Shown piece after piece: positions 8,497 to 16,160 of a DNA stretch of 64,000 bases. The position numbers were made by a program, and so were the translations under genes. Every line of letters begins with the position of its first letter. The first letter of the stretch is position 1. The notes beneath the pieces are model-generated. The model searched no databases. It saw nothing but the letters and a program-made list of their open reading frames with translations, and was not told the DNA's origin. Origin of the DNA: Verrucomicrobiota bacterium (GTDB lineage: Bacteria; Verrucomicrobiota; Verrucomicrobiia; Opitutales; Opitutaceae); contig JAEZUE010000004.1 in the NCBI GenBank assembly GCA_023443455.1, forward strand, positions 124,001 through 188,000. Direction: 5' to 3'.

Positions 8497-9264
8497 ATGA
8501 GCGACCTCGCGATCATCGTGCCCTGCCGTCTCGAATCGACGCGCTTCCCGCGCAAGCTGCTGCATGCGATCCGCGGCGTTCCGCTGGTGCGCCGGGTGGC
8601 GCAACGGATCGCGGCCGAGATGCCGGAGCTGCCGTTGTATTTTGCCGTCGATGACGCGTTGCTGGCCGACGCGCTCGAGCCGCACGGTTTCCGGACGATC
8701 CGGACCTCGGCCGCGCACCAGAGCGGCACCGACCGGCTCGCCGAGGCGAACCGCACGATCGGCGCCAAGTATGTGCTCAACGTGCAGGCGGACGAGCCGC
8801 TGGTCAGCCGCGCGCAGCTCGAGCTGCTGGCGCGCCTGGTCGTGGGCGAGGCGCCGATGGCGACCTTGGCGACGCGGTTCCACCGGCCCGAGGACTTCGC
8901 CAACCCCAACCAGGTGAAGGTGGTGCTCGGAGGGGACGGTCGCGCGCTCTATTTCTCGCGCTCGCCGATCCCGTTTCCGCGCGACCGTGGTGGCGTCGTG
9001 GATGCGGCCTGGCTGGAGGCGAACCCGTGCTACAAGCATCTCGGGCTCTACGCCTACCACGGGGATTTTCTGGATCGTTTCGCGGCGTTGCCGGCCGGGC
9101 GGCTCGAGCAGCTCGAGAAGCTCGAGCAGCTGCGAGTGCTGGAGAACGGCGCGGCGATCGCGGTCGGGATCACCGCGGATCCCGGCGTCGGGGTCGACAC
9201 TCCGGAGGATGCGGCGAGATACGAGGCGTTGCTCGACGGCGCCGGGTGCGCCGGCACGGGGTGA
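8497..9264 (+). CDS. kdsB: 3-deoxy-manno-octulosonate cytidylyltransferase
   Basis: A 255-residue CMP-Kdo synthetase that activates Kdo for lipid A-core assembly, so the organism makes Kdo-containing LPS. The nucleotide-binding start is IIVPCRLESTRFPRKLL, followed by HQSGTDRLAEA, LNVQADEPLV and YFSRSPIPFPR, then KHLGLYAY. The length matches E. coli KdsB. It is divergent from ptsH across about 86 nt. Confidence 0.95.
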   Translation: MSDLAIIVPCRLESTRFPRKLLHAIRGVPLVRRVAQRIAAEMPELPLYFAVDDALLADALEPHGFRTIRTSAAHQSGTDRLAEANRTIGAKYVLNVQADEPLVSRAQLELLARLVVGEAPMATLATRFHRPEDFANPNQVKVVLGGDGRALYFSRSPIPFPRDRGGVVDAAWLEANPCYKHLGLYAYHGDFLDRFAALPAGRLEQLEKLEQLRVLENGAAIAVGITADPGVGVDTPEDAARYEALLDGAGCAGTG

Positions 9265-9368
9265 GCGCGTGGCTGGGGCGGGGGTGTAGTTGGATTTTCG
9301 GACTGGGGGACTCTCCCGGTCCGGGGGGGCGTTCGTACCCCATTTTCGGATCGGGAGTGCGATTTCCG

Positions 9369-9427
9369 CTAAAGTCGTCTGCGGGGGCCGCGATAAGCGC
9401 GTCGCCCGAGCGGTGAATCGCTTGGGC
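9369..9427 (+). promoter_or_regulatory. Leader hairpin upstream of first TonB-like gene
   Basis: A 9-bp stem (GCCCGAGCG at 9404 and CGCTTGGGC at 9419, one G-U pair) with a 6-nt loop ends 11 nt before the ATG at 9439. It would cover the region where a ribosome binding site is expected, and no good AGGAG is seen there. CTAAAGT at 9369 could be part of a promoter. Both readings are tentative. Confidence 0.3.
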
Positions 9428-9438
9428 GCTCAAATCGA

Positions 9439-9792
9439 ATGAACAAGAAATCCATCCTGAAACTCGCCCTCGTTGCCATCGCTCTCTTCGCCTCCTCGGC
9501 CGTCGCCCGTGCCGAGAGCGCGTTCGACGAGGCTCCCACCCCGGTCCGCACCCAGGCGCCGGCCTATCCCGATTCCCTCCGCCGCGAGGGTGTGTCGGGC
9601 ATGGTCAGCATCAACGTGACGGTCGACGAAAACGGCAACGTCGTCTCGACCTCGGTCAACAAGAGCAGCAATCCGGCCTTCGACGCGCCCGCGCTGGCCG
9701 CGGTGTCGCAGTGGAAGTTCAAGCCCGCGAAGAAGGCCGGTCAGGCCGTCGCGGTGTCGGTCGTGTTGCCGGTGCGTTTCAACGCCAACTGA
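9439..9792 (+). CDS. Stand-alone TonB C-terminal domain protein, exported (copy 1)
   Basis: A 117-residue protein made of a signal peptide (KLALVAIALFASSAVARA) and one TonB C-terminal domain. Domain signs are APAYPDSLRREGVSGMV, a VDENGNV turn, and the end pattern AVSQWKFKPAKKAGQAV. It lacks the membrane anchor and proline-rich spacer of true TonB, so it cannot couple to ExbBD in the usual way. The next gene is a paralogue of the same length. The role is unknown; it may bind TonB boxes or simply be a periplasmic scaffold. Confidence 0.85.
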   Translation: MNKKSILKLALVAIALFASSAVARAESAFDEAPTPVRTQAPAYPDSLRREGVSGMVSINVTVDENGNVVSTSVNKSSNPAFDAPALAAVSQWKFKPAKKAGQAVAVSVVLPVRFNAN

Positions 9793-9827
9793 ACGTCGCC
9801 GCTCGGCCAAGTCGCCGCATCTCCCCG

Positions 9828-9862
9828 GCGGGTCGTCGCAAGGCGGCCCGCTCGTTTTTTTT
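9828..9862 (+). terminator. Intrinsic terminator after first TonB-like gene
   Basis: An 8-bp stem (GCGGGTCG and CGGCCCGC, one wobble) with an 8-nt loop is followed by CTCG and eight T. It separates the two TonB-like genes into different transcripts. Confidence 0.65.
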
Positions 9863-9981
9863 CCTGTCGCGCACATGGCGATATACCCGATGGCCGGGGG
9901 GATTTTCCCCTCAAGTGCGGCAGGGCTGAGACGATGAAAGACCAAAACGCCCATCTTGTGCCCAACCCCACTTCCACGATC

Positions 9982-10335
9982 ATGAATGTTCCTGCCTTCT
10001 TCCGGATTCTGTTCTCGGCCCTTGCGATCTTTGCGGCCTCCGCGGTCTATGCCCAGGACAGCAAGTTCGACGAACCGCCGATGCCGACCAAGACGGTGCC
10101 CCCGCGTTATCCTTCGGAACTCAAACGCGAGGGAATCAGTGGCATGGTGACGATGTCGATCACCGTCGACGAGAAGGGCGCCGTACAGAACCCGATCGTG
10201 AAAAAGAGCTCCCGTCCGGAGTTCGAGCAGCCCGCCATCGACGCGGTCAGCCAATGGAAGTTCGAGCCGGCCAAGAAGGACGGCCAGCCGGTGGCCGTGC
10301 AGGTCGTCGTCCCGGTGAAGTTCTCCGTCAATTGA
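9982..10335 (+). CDS. Stand-alone TonB C-terminal domain protein, exported (copy 2)
   Basis: A 117-residue paralogue of the gene at 9439, with signal peptide (FRILFSALAIFAASAVYAQ) and TonB C-terminal domain (PPRYPSELKREGISGMV, VDEKGAV, AVSQWKFEPAKKDGQPV). The ATG at 9982 is chosen over an in-frame ATG at 9934 because it places the signal peptide at the N-terminus and gives exactly the length of copy 1. It ends 28 nt before the chemoreceptor gene. Confidence 0.85.
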   Translation: MNVPAFFRILFSALAIFAASAVYAQDSKFDEPPMPTKTVPPRYPSELKREGISGMVTMSITVDEKGAVQNPIVKKSSRPEFEQPAIDAVSQWKFEPAKKDGQPVAVQVVVPVKFSVN

Positions 10336-10363
10336 TTTTCCCCCGCCAACGCCCCGCAAAGCT

Positions 10364-12358
10364 ATGAACAAAACTCATTTCACCGTGGGCCGGCGCATGT
10401 CCGCCGGTCTGGGCATCGTCCTCGTGTTGCTGGCGATCCTCGCCGGCACCGCCTATTTCGCGTTGGGGCGCTCGGGCAAGGCGATCAAGGTCACCGCCGA
10501 CGGCGCCGAACTGGCGTCGCAGGCGATGGAGCTGGATCTGACGATGAAGGACCTGCTGCGTTCGGTCAGCGCCTTCCAGGTGAGCGGAGATCGTGAGGAC
10601 GTGGATACCTTCAAGGCCCAGGCGCAGACGATGCGCAGCCTCTTCGACGAGCTCAATGGCCGCGAGATCGATGCCGAGACGAAGGCGTTGATGGCGGAAT
10701 CGCAGCAGCTGTTCGGCCGTTTCGAGACGCAGTTCCAGGAAATGGTCTCGTTGCGCGGCGAGCGCGAGCGCTTCGAGACCGCGATGCATCCTTCGGCCGA
10801 GGCGATCCAGAAGGCGCTCCAGCTGGTGCTGGTGAAGGCGCGCGACAGCGGCGACATGAGCGCGTCGTTCAAGGCGTCGTCGAGCCTGCAGAACTTCTTC
10901 GAGGGCCTGATGCGGGTTAACCAATTTTTGCTTACATCGGATGCCGTGCAGGCCAACGCCGCGAGCCAGTCGCTGGCGAAGCTGATCGAGGGGGCCAAGG
11001 CGATCGACAAGGAGATCGCCGAGATGGAGGAATTCGACGCCACCTTCAAGGATCCCGAACGCCGCAACGCGCTCAAGGCCGCGCTAACCGAGTCCACGGC
11101 CCTGCAGCAGGGCCTCGCGAAGGTCCAGGAAGGGGTAGCGCGCAGCCGGGTGCTCTACGAAAAGGAGATGCGGGCGCTGGCTGGAGATTTCAGCGACCGG
11201 ATCCTCCGCCTGAACGACAATCTCGCCCAGCGGCGCCAGACCTTGCAGCAGGACTCGGCCTCCGCCCAGGTGCGCAACGAAAGCCTGGTTCTCGCGCTCA
11301 GTCTCATCGGCATCGTGTCCGGAGTGGTCGCAGGGTATTTCATCGTCCGCAGCGTCACCAAGCCGATCGCCCATGTGGCGGCGGTGCTGCGCGAAGGCAG
11401 CGACCGCACCGCGGCCGCGTCGCGGCAGGTCAGTTCCGCGAGCCAGGCCATGGCCGACGGCTCGTGCCAGCAGGCGGCCTCCCTCGAGGAGACGAGCTCC
11501 TCGCTGGTCGAGATGGCCAGCATGATCAAGCGCACCGCGGAGCACACCGAGAACGCCCGCCAGATGGCCGGCGAGACCCGCCAGGCCGCGGACCATGGCT
11601 CCGACGACATGCGCGCGATGAAGGAGGCGATGGACTCGATCAAGTCGGCCGGCGCCGAGATCACCAAGATCATCAAGACCATCGACGAGATTGCGTTCCA
11701 GACCAACATCCTGGCGCTCAACGCCGCCGTCGAAGCGGCGCGTGCGGGCGAGGCCGGGGCCGGTTTTGCCGTCGTCGCCGAGGAGGTCCGCAACCTGGCG
11801 CACCGCAGTGCCGAAGCCGCCCGCGAGACCGCCGCCAAGATCGAGAATTCGAACCAACGCAGCGAGCACGGCATCCGCCTGAGCGAGCGCGTGGGCAACA
11901 ACTTCAACGAGATCACCCAGCGGGCCCGAAAGCTCGATACGATGATCCAGGAGATCGCCGATGCGGCCAAGCAGCAGAGCCAGGGTATCGAGACGATCAA
12001 TGCCGAGATCTCCCGCATCGATCACATCACCCAGGCGAACTCGGCCAGTGCCGAAGAGACGGCCAGTTCCTCGGCCGAGCTCCAGTCGCAGGCGGATCGT
12101 CTCCGCGATGCGGTCGACGAGCTCAACCGCATGGTGCATGCCGATGCCGAGGCCGCGATGCACCACGCTGTCGAGGTGCCGGCGCCGACCACGGCGAAGC
12201 GGCCGGTCGACAGGCAGACCGCTCCGGTGGCGAAGGCCCCGGCGGCGAAGTCGCCGACGGTGAAGGCACGCACGCCGGCGTCCGGACTGAAGGCGGCGGC
12301 GAGTCCCGTGAAATCCTCTGCCGGAGAGAATCCGGACAGTTTCTTCCGCGATCTCTGA
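10364..12358 (+). CDS. Methyl-accepting chemotaxis protein
   Basis: A 664-residue transmembrane chemoreceptor. TM1 is about residues 13-34, followed by a long helical sensor region (about 35-300) and TM2 about 305-328 (LALSLIGIVSGVVAGYFIV). The HAMP region starts at RSVTKPI, and the signalling hairpin tip (IAFQTNILALNAAVEAARAG) is near residues 445-465. The C-terminal tail is Ala/Pro/Lys-rich and ends SFFRDL. It should signal to a CheA/CheW complex; no che genes are in the window. The ligand is unknown. The sensor region resembles helical-bundle types. Confidence 0.93.
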   Translation: MNKTHFTVGRRMSAGLGIVLVLLAILAGTAYFALGRSGKAIKVTADGAELASQAMELDLTMKDLLRSVSAFQVSGDREDVDTFKAQAQTMRSLFDELNGREIDAETKALMAESQQLFGRFETQFQEMVSLRGERERFETAMHPSAEAIQKALQLVLVKARDSGDMSASFKASSSLQNFFEGLMRVNQFLLTSDAVQANAASQSLAKLIEGAKAIDKEIAEMEEFDATFKDPERRNALKAALTESTALQQGLAKVQEGVARSRVLYEKEMRALAGDFSDRILRLNDNLAQRRQTLQQDSASAQVRNESLVLALSLIGIVSGVVAGYFIVRSVTKPIAHVAAVLREGSDRTAAASRQVSSASQAMADGSCQQAASLEETSSSLVEMASMIKRTAEHTENARQMAGETRQAADHGSDDMRAMKEAMDSIKSAGAEITKIIKTIDEIAFQTNILALNAAVEAARAGEAGAGFAVVAEEVRNLAHRSAEAARETAAKIENSNQRSEHGIRLSERVGNNFNEITQRARKLDTMIQEIADAAKQQSQGIETINAEISRIDHITQANSASAEETASSSAELQSQADRLRDAVDELNRMVHADAEAAMHHAVEVPAPTTAKRPVDRQTAPVAKAPAAKSPTVKARTPASGLKAAASPVKSSAGENPDSFFRDL

Positions 12359-12391
12359 TTCCGAGCGTTCCCCGGTTTCGTGGAAGTCCCC

Positions 12392-12429
12392 AGCCCGCCC
12401 CCGGTCCCCGGGAGGCGGGCTTCGTTTTT
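12392..12429 (+). terminator. Intrinsic terminator after chemoreceptor gene
   Basis: AGCCCGCC and GGCGGGCT form an 8-bp stem (12392-12421) followed by TCGTTTTT. It ends the chemoreceptor transcript. Confidence 0.75.
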
Positions 12430-12524
12430 ATGCGGGTTGGGTCGGCGGCGATACGGCTGCCGCCGGCCGGAGGCGAGTGGGCCGAGGCTCGGGCGCAAAC
12501 GCGCGGCGACCGCGGTTGCAGGCA

Positions 12525-12558
12525 AGAAAAAGCCCGGAAGTCGCAGGGACATCCGGGC
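12525..12558 (-). terminator. Intrinsic terminator after carA
   Basis: On the minus strand, GCCCGGA and TCCGGGC form a 7-bp stem followed by five T. It lies 24 nt beyond the carA stop. Confidence 0.7.
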
Positions 12559-12581
12559 GGGGAAGGGAATCGGGGCGGGGC

Positions 12582-13748
12582 TCAGATCTTGCCCGCCTTG
12601 CGCGCCTCGATCAGGCGATGGAAGTCGAGGAAGAGCGGATCGGCGTCGTTCGGGCCCGGGGCGGCCTCGGGGTGGTATTGGACCGAGAATACAGGCAGCT
12701 CCTTGTGGCGAAGGCCCTCGACGGTGCCGTCGTTGAGATTGATCTCGGTGACCACGGCGCCGACCTTTTCGAGCGAGTCGGGATCGGCGGCGAAACCGTG
12801 GTTCTGCGAGGTGATCGAGACCTTGCCGGTCTCGATGTTCTTGACCGGCTGGTTGCCGCCACGGTGGCCGAACTTCAGCTTGAAGGTGCTGGCTCCGAGC
12901 GCATGGGTGATCATCTGGTGGCCGAGGCAGATGCCGAAGGTCGGGTAGAGCGGGATCAGTTCGCGCACGGTGCCGTGCACATAGCTCAGCGCCGCCGGAT
13001 CGCCGGGGCCGTTGGAGAGGAACAGTCCGTCGGGATCGAGCTCCTTGACCTGTGCGGCGGTGGCGTTGGCCGGCAGCACATGGACCTCGAACCCGTGGCG
13101 GACGAGCTTGCGGAAGATGGTGTGCTTGGCGCCGAAGTCGAAGGCGGCGACCTTGAAGCGTTTGGCCGGCTCCGGATGCGAACCGAGTGTGGTGCCGACC
13201 GGCAGGTACGGGGTGTTGGTCGGATCGTCCAGCCGCCAGATGAACGGATCGGCGCAGGTGACGTCCTTCACGTAGTCGGCCCCGACGATGCTCTCGCGGG
13301 CCCGGGCGCGGGCGACGGCCTCCTCGGGCGAGAGGTCCTCGGTCGAGAGGCAGCAGCGCATCGCGCCGTCGACGCGCAGCTTCTTGGTGATGGCGCGAGT
13401 GTCGACATCCTGCAGGCCGGGGATGTTGTACTTGAGCAGGTAGTCGTGCACGCTCATGCGGCTGCGCCAGTTGCTCGTGATCGGGCTGAGCTCGCGCACG
13501 ACGAAGCCGGCGACCTTCGGGCAATCCGACTCCTCGTCCTCGGAATTGATGCCGTAGTTGCCGATCTGAGGCGCGGTCATCGTGACGATCTGGCCGAAGT
13601 ACGAGGGGTCCGTGAGGATCTCCTGGTAGCCGGTCATGCTGGTGTTGAAAACCGCTTCGCCGGCGATCGTGGCGCGAGCGCCGAACGCCAAGCCGCGGTA
13701 AACGCTGCCATCTTCGAGTGCGAGAATTCCGGTGGGCCGAGTGGACAT
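12582..13748 (-). CDS. carA: Carbamoyl-phosphate synthase small subunit
   Basis: A 388-residue glutamine amidotransferase subunit that supplies ammonia for carbamoyl phosphate, used in arginine and pyrimidine synthesis. The N-terminal CPSase domain starts TGILALEDGSVYRGLAFGA and includes FNTSMTGYQEILTDPSY. The class I GATase domain has the catalytic Cys in FGICLGHQM and the His/Glu pair in VQYHPEAAPGP. The start at 13748 (MSTRPTG) fits the family; the longer open frame upstream does not. carB is not in the window. Confidence 0.95.
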   Translation of the reverse strand: MSTRPTGILALEDGSVYRGLAFGARATIAGEAVFNTSMTGYQEILTDPSYFGQIVTMTAPQIGNYGINSEDEESDCPKVAGFVVRELSPITSNWRSRMSVHDYLLKYNIPGLQDVDTRAITKKLRVDGAMRCCLSTEDLSPEEAVARARARESIVGADYVKDVTCADPFIWRLDDPTNTPYLPVGTTLGSHPEPAKRFKVAAFDFGAKHTIFRKLVRHGFEVHVLPANATAAQVKELDPDGLFLSNGPGDPAALSYVHGTVRELIPLYPTFGICLGHQMITHALGASTFKLKFGHRGGNQPVKNIETGKVSITSQNHGFAADPDSLEKVGAVVTEINLNDGTVEGLRHKELPVFSVQYHPEAAPGPNDADPLFLDFHRLIEARKAGKI

Positions 13749-13863
13749 CGGGGGGTCACGGAAAGGGGTTTCGGTGACCCTGCCAAGGGTTTTCTCGCCG
13801 ACCTTTTCCATGACCGGAAAACTCCGGCTTCCCGTGGCTTCGGGCCTGCGGCGGCACACCGGA

Positions 13864-14100
13864 TCAGTGGGGCAGGGAGGCGTCGTGACGGATCGGTGCC
13901 GGTCGAGTCCGGGCCGGCGAGGCAACGCGGCTGGGGTGCTCCGGGCCGGTGCCGAAGCCGGCGCTCGCCGTGCTTTCGCGATGGCCGAAGACGGTGAGCG
14001 AGAGTTCGTCGGTGCAGTCGTTGAGCGCTCCAACCTGGGCGGCGAGCTCCTCGACGGAGGCGGCGGACTCCTCGGCCGTTTGACAGGTGCGGGCGCGATC
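13864..14100 (-). pseudogene. C-terminal remnant of a chemoreceptor gene
   Basis: On the minus strand the frame from about 14088 to 13975 reads TAEESAASVEELAAQVGALN and then DCTDELSLTVFG, which is the pattern found at the C-terminus of methyl-accepting chemotaxis proteins (compare SAEETASSSAELQSQADRL in the intact receptor nearby). An in-frame stop (TAG) lies at 14103-14101, just upstream, so the body of the gene is missing. The frame ends with TGA at 13864. It sits immediately beside the kamA start, suggesting the receptor was truncated when this region rearranged. The match is short. Confidence 0.5.
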
Positions 14101-14122
14101 CTAACGTCCGCGCCACACTCAC

Positions 14123-15325
14123 ATGTCCTACACCGACAACCGCGACGACTGGACCACCGGACAAGGGCTTTGGAGCCACGTGCCGGCCGAACAATGGAAC
14201 GACTGGGCTTGGCAATTGAAGCATCGGATCACCTCGCTGGAGGCGCTCGAGGGCCGGATGGAGCTCACCGCGGAGGAACGCGCTGGTTGCGAGCATGCGG
14301 GCCACAAGCTCGCGATGGCGATCACCCCCTATTTCTTCAACCTGATCGACCGCAACGACCCCGATTGCCCGGTGCGCAAACAACTCATCCCGCGGGCGGG
14401 CGAGACCGTGGTTTCGGCCGAGGAGCTGATCGATCCGGTGGGGGAGGAGCACACGATGCCGGTGCCCGGCCTGGTTCATCGCTACCCCGATCGCGTCCTC
14501 TTTCTCATTACGGATCGCTGCGCCTCCTATTGCCGCTACTGCACCCGTAGCCGCCTGGTCAGCAATGCGCAGGACTACAACTTCCATCCCGAGTACGAGC
14601 GGGGGCTGCGCTACATCGAGGAGCATCCCGAGGTGCGCGACGTGCTGCTCAGCGGCGGCGATCCGCTGCTGCTCTCCGACCGCAAACTCGACCACATCCT
14701 CGGGCGCCTGCGGGCGATCAAGCACGTGGAGTTCATCCGCATCGGCTCGCGTATCCCCGTTTTCCTGCCGCAGCGGATCACGCCGGAGCTGTGTGAAGTG
14801 CTCAAGAAGCACGGGCCGATCTGGATGAGCATCCACGTCAACCATCCGAAGGAGTGCACCGCCGACCTGCGCGATGCCTGCGAGCGCCTCAGCTTTGCCG
14901 GAGTGCCGCTGGGCAACCAGTCGGTGCTGCTGCGCGGGGTCAACGACGACGCCGAGGTGATGAAGGCGCTCGTGCACCGCCTGCTGCGCATGCGGGTGCG
15001 CCCCTATTACCTCTACCAGTGCGACCTCATCACGGGGAGCGCGCACTTCCGCGTCGATGTGCGCAAAGGGCTCGAGATCATCCGCGCGTTGCGTGGCCAC
15101 ACCAGCGGCTATGCGGTGCCGCAGTTCGTGATCGATGCGCCCGGCGGCGGTGGCAAGGTGCCGATGAATCCCGAGTACCTTGAGCGCATCACCGACGACG
15201 AGGTGGTCTTCCGCAACTATGAGGGCGAACGCTACACCTACCCGCTCCGCAATCGCCCGCCGGTGCGGCCGTTGGAGCCGGTGCCCGAGGAGGCCCACGA
15301 CAGCCGCTGCCGGTGCCGCGAATAG
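14123..15325 (+). CDS. KamA-family radical SAM enzyme (lysine 2,3-aminomutase type)
   Basis: A 400-residue radical SAM enzyme of the KamA/EpmB family. The cluster motif is C133-x3-C137-x2-C140 (CASYCRYC). Then come DVLLSGGDPLLL and the PLP-lysine region GGGGKVPMNP with K345. The size and PLP site favour lysine 2,3-aminomutase, which makes beta-lysine (often for osmolytes), over the shorter EpmB that modifies EF-P. No EpmA or acetyltransferase partner is adjacent, so the substrate is not proven. The gene abuts the chemoreceptor remnant. A C-terminal tail rich in Cys (SRCRCRE) is unusual. Confidence 0.88.
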   Translation: MSYTDNRDDWTTGQGLWSHVPAEQWNDWAWQLKHRITSLEALEGRMELTAEERAGCEHAGHKLAMAITPYFFNLIDRNDPDCPVRKQLIPRAGETVVSAEELIDPVGEEHTMPVPGLVHRYPDRVLFLITDRCASYCRYCTRSRLVSNAQDYNFHPEYERGLRYIEEHPEVRDVLLSGGDPLLLSDRKLDHILGRLRAIKHVEFIRIGSRIPVFLPQRITPELCEVLKKHGPIWMSIHVNHPKECTADLRDACERLSFAGVPLGNQSVLLRGVNDDAEVMKALVHRLLRMRVRPYYLYQCDLITGSAHFRVDVRKGLEIIRALRGHTSGYAVPQFVIDAPGGGGKVPMNPEYLERITDDEVVFRNYEGERYTYPLRNRPPVRPLEPVPEEAHDSRCRCRE

Positions 15326-15328
15326 GGC

Positions 15329-15360
15329 CGGAAACTTTTTCTTTTTCCGCGCGTTTTTTT
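15329..15360 (+). terminator. Weak terminator after kamA-type gene
   Basis: CGGAAA and TTTCCG form a 6-bp stem with a 9-nt loop, followed four bases later by seven T. It starts three bases after the stop codon. Confidence 0.4.
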
Positions 15361-15472
15361 CTAAAGTCCCAAATCCGGTGCCCGATAACACGGGCTGTAG
15401 TTCTCGCAGTTTGTTTGTGTTTAGGGTTTGCACGGGCCGCCGACGCCCCTAGGGCGCGGCGGCCTTTGTTTT
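15361..15472 (+). ncRNA. Possible small RNA or leader with strong terminator
   Basis: No coding frame fits this gap. It starts with CTAAAGT, contains a small hairpin (GCCCG and CGGGC around ATAACA, near 15382-15397) and ends with a very stable terminator. The kamA terminator just upstream suggests a separate transcript of roughly 100 nt. It could instead be a leader for the gene at 15548 with an attenuator. I do not recognise an Rfam family. Confidence 0.27.
15435..15472 (+). terminator. Strong intrinsic terminator or attenuator
   Basis: GGCCGCCG (15435) pairs with CGGCGGCC (15457), and CGCCC with GGGCG inside, with one bulged A and a 3-nt loop: 13 pairs in all. TTTGTTTT follows. It lies 76 nt before the next gene start, so it either ends an upstream RNA or attenuates that gene. 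Confidence 0.75.
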
Positions 15473-15547
15473 GCCCGGATTTCTCGGCGGAAGGCTTCGT
15501 GTTGCCGGTGCTTGCATGCGCCCGGGCGCGCAGGCTCAATTCCGCCC

Positions 15548-16150
15548 ATGATTTCCTTCAGCGAGGCCAAGGCGGCCGCCCGCCGCAAGAAGCGGCCCTC
15601 CGAACGCGTGCTGCACCTGCACCTCGCCTTGCGCGACCTCGAACCGCGGATCTGGCGGCGCATGGTCGTGCGGGAGTCCATGTGGCTCTCCCGCCTGCAC
15701 GATGCGATCCAGGTGGCGTTCGGCTGGTACGACTACCAGATCCATCGCTTCACGGTGAACGACATCCCGTACGGCAACCCGGTGCGGCGCGCCGACGAGA
15801 CCCTCGTCGAGGACGATCGCGATTTCAGCCTCGCCGACCTGCAGATGGCGCCCAAGGAGACTTTCCTCTACGAATACCTCTTCGGCGAGGGCTGGGTGCT
15901 CGACGTGCGCGTGGAGAAGGTCGAGCCGGCGCAGAGCGGCACGAAGTATCCGTTGCTCATCGACGGCCGGCACAACGGACCGCCGGAGGACTGCGGCGGT
16001 CCGGCGGGCTACAAGGAGGTGCTCTATTCGCTGAAGCACCCCGACGAGCCGCTCTCGAAGGAATGGCTGGCCTGGCTTGGCGAGGGCTTCGACCCCGACG
16101 AGTTCAACCTCGAGAAGCTCAACAAGGCGTTGTCGAAGATGCCCAAATAG
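15548..16150 (+). CDS. Plasmid pRiA4b ORF-3-like family protein
   Basis: A 200-residue protein of the pRiA4b ORF-3 family. The family hallmarks are LHLHLALRDLEPRIWRRMVV, LHDAIQVAFGWYDYQIHRF, the DLQMAPKETFLYEYLFGEGW block and NGPPEDCGGPAGYKEVL. The biochemical role of this family is not established, although members occur on plasmids and mobile elements. Here it sits among housekeeping genes with normal base composition, so recent transfer is not evident. The start at 15548 is the first ATG before the conserved part. Confidence 0.85.
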   Translation: MISFSEAKAAARRKKRPSERVLHLHLALRDLEPRIWRRMVVRESMWLSRLHDAIQVAFGWYDYQIHRFTVNDIPYGNPVRRADETLVEDDRDFSLADLQMAPKETFLYEYLFGEGWVLDVRVEKVEPAQSGTKYPLLIDGRHNGPPEDCGGPAGYKEVLYSLKHPDEPLSKEWLAWLGEGFDPDEFNLEKLNKALSKMPK

Positions 16151-16160
16151 GCGCGTCGCC

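Noticed and set aside
15548..16150. Mobile element carrying the pRiA4b ORF-3-like gene
   Set aside because: No transposase, integrase, flanking direct repeats or base-composition change around it.
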